DNA of 58,605 nucleotides from Nocardioides sp. (GTDB taxonomy: Bacteria; Actinomycetota; Actinomycetes; Propionibacteriales; Nocardioidaceae), in the NCBI GenBank assembly GCA_017354415.1, contig JAFMQY010000002.1, positions 1 to 58,605 on the forward strand, written 5' to 3'. Under the pieces are notes generated by a model. It was not told where the DNA came from. It was given only the letters and a program-made list of their open reading frames with translations, and searched no databases. Below are positions 37,943-46,528 of the stretch, piece by piece. Made by a program: the position numbers and the translations under genes. Each line of letters begins with the position of its first letter. The first letter of the stretch is position 1.

Positions 37943-38895
37943 TGAAAGACACGAAGATCTTCTTCGCCACCGACATCCACGGCTCTGACGTGTGCCTGCG
38001 GAAGTTCCTCAACGCCGGCAAGTTCTACGGTGTCGACGCCGTCGTCATGGGGGGCGACATCACCGGCAAGATGATCGTGCCCATCGTGGAGGAGACGCCC
38101 GACGAGTACGTGGCCCATCTGTTCGGCCGACGCCGTGTCGTGGACTCAACCGGGCTGCCCGGACTGCAGAAGTTCATCGCCGACGCCGGTTTCTACCCCC
38201 ACCACATGAGCCCCGACGAGATGACGGCCCTCCGAGCCGACCCCGCGGCGGTCGACGAGCTGTTCCAGAAGATGATGACCGAGACCATGAGCCGATGGGT
38301 CGACATGGCCGAGGACCGCCTCGGCGGCACCGGCGTCGAGGTGATCTTCGCCCCCGGCAACGACGACCCGCTGTTCGTCGACGACCTGCTCAGCGGCAGC
38401 GACGTCGTGGTGAATCCCGACAGCCGGGTCATCGAGCTCCCCAGGGGCTACCCGATGATCTCGGTCGGCTACTCCAACCGCACCCCCTGGGACTCCCCAC
38501 GGGAGCTCGACGAGGACGACCTGCGGAAGGTCATCGACGAGGAGGTCGCCAAGCTCGACGACCCCCGGCGTGCCGTGTTCAACCTGCACGTCCCACCCAA
38601 GAACACCCCGATCGACCAGGCGATGGAGCTCGACGCCGAGTTCCGACCCGTCGTGAAGGGCGGCTCACCGGTCATTACCGGGGTCGGCAGCTCCGCGGTC
38701 CGTGACGCCATTGCCACCTACCAGCCGATGATGAGCCTGCACGGCCACATCCACGAGTCCCGCGGCGAGGCCAGGATCGGCAAGACCGTCGCCCTCAACC
38801 CCGGCAGCGAGTACAGCGAGGGCCTGCTCCGCGGCGTCATCATCACTCTGTCGCAGAAGAAGGGCCTCCGTGGCTACCAGCTCGTCTCCGGCTAA
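37942..38895 (+). CDS. Metallophosphoesterase
   Basis: KIFFATDIHGSDVCLRKFL...VVMGGDITGK...APGNDD...LHGHIHESRG; start overlaps upstream stop. Confidence 0.9.
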   Translation: MKDTKIFFATDIHGSDVCLRKFLNAGKFYGVDAVVMGGDITGKMIVPIVEETPDEYVAHLFGRRRVVDSTGLPGLQKFIADAGFYPHHMSPDEMTALRADPAAVDELFQKMMTETMSRWVDMAEDRLGGTGVEVIFAPGNDDPLFVDDLLSGSDVVVNPDSRVIELPRGYPMISVGYSNRTPWDSPRELDEDDLRKVIDEEVAKLDDPRRAVFNLHVPPKNTPIDQAMELDAEFRPVVKGGSPVITGVGSSAVRDAIATYQPMMSLHGHIHESRGEARIGKTVALNPGSEYSEGLLRGVIITLSQKKGLRGYQLVSG

Positions 38896-39463
38896 AACAC
38901 GCGCCGGCGACACCATCGAGGTCGGCGTCATCGGCTCGGCCAGGATCGACCCCGGCGACCCGCGCTATGCCGACGCCGAACGCCTTGGCCGAGCCCTCGC
39001 AGCCGAGGGCTGGACCGTCGTGACCGGCGGCTACGGCGGCATGATGGGCGCCACCTGTGCCGGCGCGGCCGCCCCCCGCGGCCCCACCGTCGGACTGCCC
39101 ATGTCGGACTGGAAACACCTCACACCACACGAGAGCAACGCCGAGCTCCGCTGGGCCGTCGATTACGCCGAGCGAATCCGCCTTCTGCTGGCAAGCGACG
39201 TCGTCGTCGCCCTGCCCGGTGGCATCGGCACCCTCAGCGAAGCAGCAATGGTCTGGGCTGCTGCGCAAACCGAACCCGACGCCGCGCAGCTCATCCTGGT
39301 CGGCGAACAATGGCGAGAGCTCCGCGACGCCATCGGCACCGGACTCGTCGTCGACTCCGACGACCTCGCCCTGGCCCGGTGCGTGAGCACCGTCGACGAC
39401 GTGGTGGGCGCCATCCACCAAGCACTCCACCGACCCGGCAACGCGCGCGGCGCCCGCGGCTGA
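38870..39463 (+). CDS. SLOG / LOG-like nucleotide-binding protein (TIGR00725-like)
   Basis: VGVIGSARIDPGDPRYADAERLGRALAAEGWTVVTGGYGGMMGATCAGA...VVALPGGIGTLSE. Confidence 0.9.
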   Translation: MATSSSPAKTRAGDTIEVGVIGSARIDPGDPRYADAERLGRALAAEGWTVVTGGYGGMMGATCAGAAAPRGPTVGLPMSDWKHLTPHESNAELRWAVDYAERIRLLLASDVVVALPGGIGTLSEAAMVWAAAQTEPDAAQLILVGEQWRELRDAIGTGLVVDSDDLALARCVSTVDDVVGAIHQALHRPGNARGARG

Positions 39464-39510
39464 GCGCACCTCCACGGTTCGCCGGCCCGCTGGACACCCA
39501 GGGAGAACCC

Positions 39511-40395
39511 ATGACACCCCACGGCGAGTGGATCGACTTCACACCCCTGAACGCCCACGCCCCGGCTCAACCGCTCGGCGTCCAGTGGATCCACGGCTCG
39601 CCCTCGGCCAAGCACAACACCGACCCCGACATCCAGGTCCACTGGCACGACGAGCACACCGTGATCCTGCGGCAGAACAAGGCGATCGACTACGAGGCGC
39701 CGTTCATGTTCCTGCTGTTCGGGAACCACCGCGCCGTCCTGATTGACACCGGAGCCACCGAGTCTGCCGAGTTCTTCCCGATCCGAGCGACGATCGACCT
39801 CCTCATCGCGGAATGGCTGAACGGCCACCCACGAGCCGACTACCAGCTCGTGGTCCTGCACAGCCACTCCCATCACGATCACCTCGCCGGCGACGCGCAG
39901 TTCGTCGACCGCCCTGGAACAACCGTGGTGCCCGCGAGTCCCGCGGCGGTGTACGGCTACCTGGGGCTCACGGCTGAGCTGGACCGCCCGGCCCGCCTCG
40001 ACCTCGGCGGGCGGATGCTGGACTGCATCGCGAGCCCCGGTCACGACGCTGCCGCCGTCACCTTCTACGACGCGTTCACGGGGTTCCTTCTGACCGGAGA
40101 CACCGTCTACCCCGGTCGCCTCTACGTCAGGGACTGGCCCGCCTTCGCCGCGACCATCGACCGGCTGGTCACCTTCGCCAAGGAGCACCCGGTCAGCCAC
40201 GTGCTGGGCTGCCACATCGAAATGACCACGACCCCCGGCGCGGACTACCCGATCCGAACCACCTACCAGCCAGACGAGCCCCCGTTGGAGATGTCTGTTG
40301 ACCAGCTGCACGACGTCCACCGCGCAGTGAACGAGATCGAGGACCGGCCCGGCCGGTACGAGTACCCGAACTTCGTCATCCAGCACCTGGGCTGA
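39511..40395 (+). CDS. MBL-fold metallo-hydrolase
   Basis: VVLHSHSHHDHLAGD, ASPGHDAAAVTFYD, FLLTGDTVYPGRLY. Confidence 0.92.
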   Translation: MTPHGEWIDFTPLNAHAPAQPLGVQWIHGSPSAKHNTDPDIQVHWHDEHTVILRQNKAIDYEAPFMFLLFGNHRAVLIDTGATESAEFFPIRATIDLLIAEWLNGHPRADYQLVVLHSHSHHDHLAGDAQFVDRPGTTVVPASPAAVYGYLGLTAELDRPARLDLGGRMLDCIASPGHDAAAVTFYDAFTGFLLTGDTVYPGRLYVRDWPAFAATIDRLVTFAKEHPVSHVLGCHIEMTTTPGADYPIRTTYQPDEPPLEMSVDQLHDVHRAVNEIEDRPGRYEYPNFVIQHLG

Positions 40396-40536
40396 ACTCG
40401 CAACCAGACCTGGGTCTACCGGAGCTCGCGCCGCAACCCATTAGCCGGAACCCATGAGATGGCGCTGTTCGCTACGTTGCGGTCAGGTAGCGGTCCATTC
40501 CCCGCCGGAAAGACGCACACCCTGTCACGGCGACGG

Positions 40537-40968
40537 TTAGGCGGGAAGTAGCTCACCGCGATCAGCGTCGTGACTGCGTAGCTTGAGTTCGATCTGGTGG
40601 ACGGCCTCGGCGGAGATGTAGCTGACGCTCTGCGGCACGGCTGGACGAGGTCGCAACTCCGACAACGGGATCGGCTCTTCGAAGCTGACAACTGATCCAA
40701 GGACCAAGGCCACCCCAGTCGAGCGCGATGCGTAGTAGTCCATGAACTCGGGTCTCGTGATTGACCCGACCTCAGCGAAGCGTCGCCACAATCCACGGGG
40801 CGAGAGGCGCACCGTGTCGACGATCCTGAACAACCCAACGATCCGTTGGGTGGGTGCGGTTTCGTAGATCAGGACCGTTTCTACGTCCGGCGCGAGTGCT
40901 CGCTTGCGGAACTCGACTGTCTTGGCGCCAGAAAGGATTGCCTGGGCATACCCGGGTTGGATCGCCAT
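40537..40968 (-). CDS. ASCH/PUA-fold protein
   Basis: MAIQPGYAQAILSGAKTVEFRKRALAPDVETVLIYETAPTQRIVGLFRI; start overlaps upstream stop by 1 nt. Confidence 0.85.
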   Translation of the reverse strand: MAIQPGYAQAILSGAKTVEFRKRALAPDVETVLIYETAPTQRIVGLFRIVDTVRLSPRGLWRRFAEVGSITRPEFMDYYASRSTGVALVLGSVVSFEEPIPLSELRPRPAVPQSVSYISAEAVHQIELKLRSHDADRGELLPA

Positions 40969-42599
40969 CAGCCCGACCCGACCAGTCGTTCCCGCACCCA
41001 TCCGGCTCCCGCTCCGTCCAACTTTGTGATCGACTGCGGCCTGCCTCCCAGGACGCCAGCGACTCGCAACGCGTCGTAGGTCCACGGCGGCTCTACGAAC
41101 CGATCCTGCCTGAATCTGATGGCCAGGACTCCTCTGACACTCCGCGTCATCCGCGCAATCTCTGCCGGTGAATAGACAGTGCGTCGGCCCACGAACTTGA
41201 CGACCTCGTCCGGATCGACGGACCGCAGTGCGTCTTCCACGATGCCGATGGCACTGATGGCCTGCGCGTCCTGGGATCGATAGAAGAGCAGGACGTCTCC
41301 CAGTTCGATCTGGTTGGTCGGGCTGTTGCACAGGTACGCCTTGCGTAGCGCGTTTCCCCAGGGATGAGTCACTGGGCTACCGAGCGGGAACAGTTCGAGC
41401 TGCTCGGATCGGCGTCTTGGCGCTCGCTCCGGGAACAGTTGATCGTGCCACCGCGGCTCGATCGGGACCACGAACACCTGCTGGCTGCAGCGCAGGGCTG
41501 GCGGTCCGAATCGAATGTGGTATTCCAGGTCGCTCAGGTCGGCTCCGTGACTCTCAGTGAAGGGCCGAAGCGACTTGGCGAGCACGTGTTCCTTCCGAGT
41601 GTTGCGGGAGCCGGTGTCGACGAAACCGAAGCTCTCCAGGAAGCCGATCACTCCTGGATGGGAAGGCAGAACCTCGACGTACAGGGTCGCGGTTGGCGAG
41701 TCGGCAGCGTCCATCAATATTGCTTTGAGAAGGAGCTCGCCGAACTTCACGTTCGGGTGTTCCGAGGAGACCTTGAAGGTGCAGATCTTCATGACCGGCT
41801 GGTGGAGCTCGTACGGACAATCCGGCTCAGGCTTGAGAATGGCGAGAGCAGCATGTCGGTCACCCTCGTCAATGAGATAGCAAGTGCGGGTCTCGCTTTC
41901 TGCCCGGACCTTGGCGAACCAGTCATCGAACTCGTCGTAGTCGGCTCGCAAGCTGTCGAAGATGGGGTCGTCGGTTCGTAGGGTGTAGGTGGCTGGCTTG
42001 CTCACCCGCGGTGGCGGCGGTGTCTCGGCTGGTTCGAACTGGGCCAAGAGCGCGACAGCTTCCTCGAGTGTCATCACCCGCTCCGCGAGCCCGGCCCTTT
42101 CAGCCCTTCGGCGAAGTTTGTAATCGTCGGTGACCAGGTGAGTGGCCGCACCGGCGTGCAACGCAGCGATGATCCGCAGGTCTCGGTGGTCGTTTGTTCC
42201 CGGGACGCTGTTTCCGACACGTGCAGTGAGCGCGTCCGGTATCGGGACTTCCTCGAGAATGTGGAACTTCTCGAGCTCGGCCAAGCGTTGAGCGCGCTGC
42301 GCGGGGTCCTTAGCTTCAAGCAGGTCGTCTCGGGTGGCCACGGTGACGCAAAGAAGTTGTCCTTGCTCGTTGGCCAGCCTGAGCAGTTTGGCGCCACTTC
42401 GCATCCCGGGTTCGAGTACGCCCGAATAGGGCTCCACCGCAATGACCACGTTGGAGTCCAGGAGCAGCCGCAGGCGCAGAGCACGGCCCGATCCGCCAGT
42501 CACGTCAACATAGTGCGCGACCTCAGGGCAGAAATGTCGGAGTCTTCGTTGATTGCGGTTGGCGCAGTCAATGAGCCCGCCACCGCGCGGGTGTGACAC
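40968..42599 (-). CDS. Multidomain PIN + GNAT + EVE/PUA-like protein
   Basis: LLLDSNVVIAVEP...DHRDLRIIAALHAGAATHLVTDD (PIN); KFGELLLKAILMDA...YVEVLPSHPGVIGFLESFGF (GNAT); GNALRKAYLCNSPTNQIELGDVLLFYRSQ (EVE-like). Exact start uncertain. Confidence 0.82.
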   Translation of the reverse strand: MSHPRGGGLIDCANRNQRRLRHFCPEVAHYVDVTGGSGRALRLRLLLDSNVVIAVEPYSGVLEPGMRSGAKLLRLANEQGQLLCVTVATRDDLLEAKDPAQRAQRLAELEKFHILEEVPIPDALTARVGNSVPGTNDHRDLRIIAALHAGAATHLVTDDYKLRRRAERAGLAERVMTLEEAVALLAQFEPAETPPPPRVSKPATYTLRTDDPIFDSLRADYDEFDDWFAKVRAESETRTCYLIDEGDRHAALAILKPEPDCPYELHQPVMKICTFKVSSEHPNVKFGELLLKAILMDAADSPTATLYVEVLPSHPGVIGFLESFGFVDTGSRNTRKEHVLAKSLRPFTESHGADLSDLEYHIRFGPPALRCSQQVFVVPIEPRWHDQLFPERAPRRRSEQLELFPLGSPVTHPWGNALRKAYLCNSPTNQIELGDVLLFYRSQDAQAISAIGIVEDALRSVDPDEVVKFVGRRTVYSPAEIARMTRSVRGVLAIRFRQDRFVEPPWTYDALRVAGVLGGRPQSITKLDGAGAGWVRERLVGSG

Positions 42600-42675
42600 G
42601 CCCGCGTAGCGGCGGATTGACCCACCACTCGCTCGCTGGAATCAGTTGTGCGAGGCGGTAGGCCGGCGCACAAAG

Positions 42676-42709
42676 CGAAACCCCAGCTACCTTCGTAGCT
42701 GGGGTTTCG
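42676..42709. terminator. Strong intrinsic hairpin terminator
   Basis: cgaaaccccagctac-cttc-gtagctggggtttcg, 15-bp perfect stem, 4-nt loop. Confidence 0.85.
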
Positions 42710-42747
42710 TGCTGCAGCAGGTTGCTGGTGTTGCTACACGCCGGTGC

Positions 42748-44490
42748 TCACTTGAGCTTCAAGACGATGGTGCGCTTGGCGGTGGGACCTCCGGCCACGG
42801 TCGCTGTCGCGTTCGTTGAGATGCTGTGCGTCTTTGCCTTGTGGAGCATGGTCATGCCAGCCGCCGTCACGTGCAGCGTGACGGTCTTGGTGGAGCCGCC
42901 GGTCGTCGTGTAGGCGTTTGCGGCCACGACCTTCTTGCTCGCCACGAGCTTGATTTTGCCTGTGCACACCATGGCTCCGGAGCAGGCCACGGTGACTTTG
43001 GTCTTGCCGGAGGCTACGACCGCCGTACCGGTCTTGATCGCGATGTGGGCGCTGGTGACCTGGTAGGAGATCGACGCGGTGCCCTTGTACCCGTCGTCGG
43101 AGGTGCCGGTCACCTTGTAGGTGTGGGACCCAGCCGTGCTGGTGTCCAGCTGGCCGGTGCCGCCGTCGACGGTGAATGAGCCGGTGGAGTCGTTGCAGGC
43201 CACCAAACCGGGTCCCCCGAGCCCTTCGGTGCATGAGAACGTCGTCGGAACCGTCTGGCCCAGCTTGTAGATGCCGCCGGTGGCCGGCGAGGAAATGTTC
43301 GCGGTCGGCGGGTACATCACCGTGTACGAGATCGAGGTGGTGTCGCTCAACCCGCTTGAGGACATCGCAGTCACCGTGTAGGTATGGAATCCGCCGACCG
43401 AGGTGTCCAGGGTCCCGGAACCGCCCGTGGCGGTCGTGGTGCCGTTCGAGTCGTCGCATGAGGTGAGCCCGGAGCCCCCGACGCCCTCCGTACATGCGAA
43501 GCTCGTGTGCACGGTCTGACCGACCACGTAGGTGCCGCCGTCCACCGGTGCCGAGATCGAGGCTGACGGCGGCGCGGCAGCCGGGTAGGTGATCGAGACC
43601 ATCCCCGCGCTGGCAGTCGGCGCTGGCGCGCTCACGACGTAGGCAGTCGACTTCACGTAGCTGGATCCGCCGCCACCTGAGCCGCCACTGCCAGCAGCTC
43701 CGCCACCGCCACCACCGCCGCCGAAGTAGCCGCCACCGCCGCCGCCGCCACCGGCGCCGAAGTCGGTGGTGCCGGAGCCACCCGTGCCTGCGTTCCCGCC
43801 GAGGAAGGCGGAGCCGTCGGAACCGCTTGTGGCATTGCTGCCGCCCTGGGCGGCACCGCCCAGCCCGGGTCCGGACTGGGTGCCGGCGGTGCCTTGACCT
43901 CCGCCGCCGTTGCTGCCGTCCTTTCCGGCATCGCCGCCCGCGACGTCGTAGGTGCCGCCACCCCCTCCACCTGCCACGAGGAGCACGCTGGCCGAAGTCG
44001 GAGCGCCGGCTCCGGTGCTGAACATGGAGGCGCCACCACCGCCTCCACCACCAGAGGCGCCGACGCCGGGCTTCCCCGCACCTCCGGTGCCGCCGCCGCC
44101 GACGCCACCCGCGGTTCCCGTGCCCGCGCAGAATCCGCCGCCAGCACCCGCGCCGGCGACTTGGACCCGGTACTGGAAGTTCGCGGCCACGGGCACGATC
44201 GCAGTCACCGTGTCGCCTCGGCCACCAGCGCCGTTGAAGCAGTCGCCGCCTCTGCCTCCGACCGCCGTGATCTGCACCGCGGTCACCCCAGCCGGGGCGG
44301 TCCAGGTGGTCACCCCCGGACTGGTGAAGTTGACCGTGGTCTGCCCTGCGGCGTCGGCCGCCGGTGCCGCCACCACTGTCACGGCCGCGAGCCCGCCAAG
44401 CAGCGTGGGAGCAGCGAGTAGGCCGGCGCCCCACCGTGCAACAGCACGAGGGCGCGCTCGACCTGGAATCGAAGGGGCCACAGAACTCAC
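42748..44490 (-). CDS. Secreted glycine-rich protein with C-terminal Ig-like repeats
   Basis: Signal peptide; VNFTSPGVTTWTAPAGVTAVQITAVGG; long GGGG tracts; two repeats (YxVGQTVxTxFxCTEGxGGxGLxxCxDSxG). Confidence 0.88.
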   Translation of the reverse strand: MSSVAPSIPGRARPRAVARWGAGLLAAPTLLGGLAAVTVVAAPAADAAGQTTVNFTSPGVTTWTAPAGVTAVQITAVGGRGGDCFNGAGGRGDTVTAIVPVAANFQYRVQVAGAGAGGGFCAGTGTAGGVGGGGTGGAGKPGVGASGGGGGGGASMFSTGAGAPTSASVLLVAGGGGGGTYDVAGGDAGKDGSNGGGGQGTAGTQSGPGLGGAAQGGSNATSGSDGSAFLGGNAGTGGSGTTDFGAGGGGGGGGYFGGGGGGGGAAGSGGSGGGGSSYVKSTAYVVSAPAPTASAGMVSITYPAAAPPSASISAPVDGGTYVVGQTVHTSFACTEGVGGSGLTSCDDSNGTTTATGGSGTLDTSVGGFHTYTVTAMSSSGLSDTTSISYTVMYPPTANISSPATGGIYKLGQTVPTTFSCTEGLGGPGLVACNDSTGSFTVDGGTGQLDTSTAGSHTYKVTGTSDDGYKGTASISYQVTSAHIAIKTGTAVVASGKTKVTVACSGAMVCTGKIKLVASKKVVAANAYTTTGGSTKTVTLHVTAAGMTMLHKAKTHSISTNATATVAGGPTAKRTIVLKLK

Positions 44491-44719
44491 GATCCTTTCG
44501 GTAGGGCAAGAACATGTCGCTGCTCCAGGCCCCGAAGCCCCTCATTCGAGCGAGAACCTCACCAGCCCCCGAGGGCGGGCTTCTGAGGTAGCCATCGGAG
44601 AGTATCGAAACCAGCCGTGTGAGGTAAGCACCCAAGTCGGCCACGGGACGACCGAACGATCGACCTACTGGTTCCGGCGTACGCCGGTCAAGATGCTCTG
44701 GCCCGAGCCAACACGCAAA

Positions 44720-44746
44720 GGGCCGAACCTGACCGAGGTTCGGCCC
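44720..44746. terminator. Hairpin, probable terminator
   Basis: gggccgaacct-gaccg-aggttcggccc, 11-bp perfect stem. Confidence 0.6.
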
Positions 44747-44837
44747 TGGTGGTCGGGCGACCTGCATTCTTGCCGAGGCCCGGACGGTCAAAGCGGACAA
44801 GGCCGACACCAGACGTGCGGCCGGTAAGGAACCTGCT

Positions 44838-45406
44838 TTGTCTGCCATGCACCAGATCAGCGCCCTCGGCCTGGTCCTCTTCGCCATGCTCCTCGGTGCC
44901 GTCGTCGGCTACGAAAGGAGCCTGCTGAACAAGCCCGCCGGGCTGAAACCCACATGCTGGTATCCGGCGCAGCGTGTCTCATCATGCACCTCGGGCAGAT
45001 CGCTATGGACCAGCAGGCACACAGCGCTGATCCCACCCGCACTCTGCATGCGGTCGTCACAGGCATCGGCTTCCTCGCCGGCGGCGCGATCATCCGCGAT
45101 GGTGCCAACCCGCAGGGGCTCACGACCGCAGCAACGGTCTTCTTCGCCGCCGCACTCGGATGCGCTGTCGCTCTCGGTACGCCACTCCTTGCCGCCGGCG
45201 CTGTTGCCGCTTGCGAGAGCGCTTGCTTCTCCTCTTGGCCATGCAACCAGCGTGCTGGCGACGGCAGTTCAGCCACGCTCGGCCACCGGAGGTCGGAAAT
45301 CCAAGTCGTTCCTGCGCCAGACACGCCGCAAGGAGTCCGGCCGCCTGCGGGCCTGGCGTCCGTGCGCGTTCCGGAACGGGCCAGCCTCGTTCCCGTTTCG
45401 AGTTAG
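44838..45406 (+). pseudogene. MgtC/SapB family membrane protein, frameshifted
   Basis: ALGLVLFAMLLGAVVGYERSLLNKPAGLK in frame 3 then HMLVSGAACLIM...VVTGIGFLAGGAIIRDGANPQGLTTAATVFFAAALG in frame 2; break near 44950. Confidence 0.82.
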
Positions 45407-45657
45407 AGGTCCGCGTCGTCCAACCCGTTGCAGCAGTTCAGAGCTGTAATTCCGACCCCCCACTGGGGCAGTGGTTCGGAATAGTAGTGGTGACGCCGTT
45501 CAGGACTGGCTCCGGGAGCACCCACGGTCGAAACGCATTACCCTGAGTGTGGCCGAATTCTCTCGTCGTGTGTCGACTTCCGAACAGCATCGTTCGGACG
45601 ATTCATGCGTCACTGGGTCGCGACGCTTCGAGGGGGGAGCCGCACGGGGGGTGCCAC

Positions 45658-46449
45658 ATGTGGGTTCTGCGCAGCTATGAGGAATGGCTCGAGTTAGTCC
45701 GCGACCTCCTCAATCACCCCTCGCGGGAGTTCCCACGAATCCAGGTCCACATGCAACTCGCGAGCACCCTCGACACCATGGTGTCCTGGAACTGGGAAGA
45801 GCCCGATGGTTCCTATGGGGTCGAGTTTTCGCACCCGGTCTCACGCTGGCCGACCGCCGAGTCCTTCGAGATGTGGGAAGGCGGCGTTCGAGACCTTCAC
45901 CCGCTTCTCTGCTGGTTCCGCGGCACAGAAGACCCCCGACCGATGTCGTTGGGCCGTGTCCCGGACACCTACATCGCTCCTGGCGCGATGGAGCTCACCC
46001 GCGAGTTCAGCGCCCCGGTCGGCGCCGATCAGCAGCTGTCCATCCCGTGCTTCGTCGGCAACGGTTACCGTGCGTTCGTCGCGGCCAAGAGCGGGGATGA
46101 CTTCAGCGACGAGGCACTCCAGTTGGCCCGGCGCATCCAGCCCCTCCTGGCCCTGTTGTGGTTGCAGAACGCGGCCCTGGAGCGATGCCCCGACCACGAC
46201 GAGTCGTCGGGGCTGACCGGCCGCGAGCTCGCGGTGCTCCAACTGCTGGCCGACGGGCTGACCGCCGAGGCGATCGCACGCCGGCTCGGGATCTCCCCGC
46301 GAACGGTGCACTGCCACCTGGCACATGTGTACCGCAAGCTCGGCGTCGCCGACCGGATGCGGGCGGTCCTCGTCGCCCAGGCTGCCGGACTCGTCACCCT
46401 CGACCACAAGCCGGAGCCGGGATTGGACCGGACCACGTCGGACGTCTGA
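45658..46449 (+). CDS. LuxR-type HTH regulator
   Basis: C-terminal LTGRELAVLQLLADGLTAEAIARRLGISPRTVHCHLAHVYRKLGVADR; start at ATG 45658. Confidence 0.9.
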   Translation: MWVLRSYEEWLELVRDLLNHPSREFPRIQVHMQLASTLDTMVSWNWEEPDGSYGVEFSHPVSRWPTAESFEMWEGGVRDLHPLLCWFRGTEDPRPMSLGRVPDTYIAPGAMELTREFSAPVGADQQLSIPCFVGNGYRAFVAAKSGDDFSDEALQLARRIQPLLALLWLQNAALERCPDHDESSGLTGRELAVLQLLADGLTAEAIARRLGISPRTVHCHLAHVYRKLGVADRMRAVLVAQAAGLVTLDHKPEPGLDRTTSDV

Positions 46450-46528
46450 AGAGCAAGTCGGTAGAACTACTGATCGCGCGTCCTACGTGACTGGAGGGAG
46501 CCTGGAACCTCGGGGGAAGGAGCCCGCC

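Noticed and set aside
42734-44887. 717-aa minus-strand ORF overlapping the Gly-rich gene in another frame
   Set aside because: Arg/Trp-rich artefact; the 42748..44490 frame has a signal peptide and ordered repeats.
17494-45482. Intact integrative element or prophage
   Set aside because: No integrase, transposase, relaxase or phage structural gene was recognised; only a boundary hypothesis is kept.
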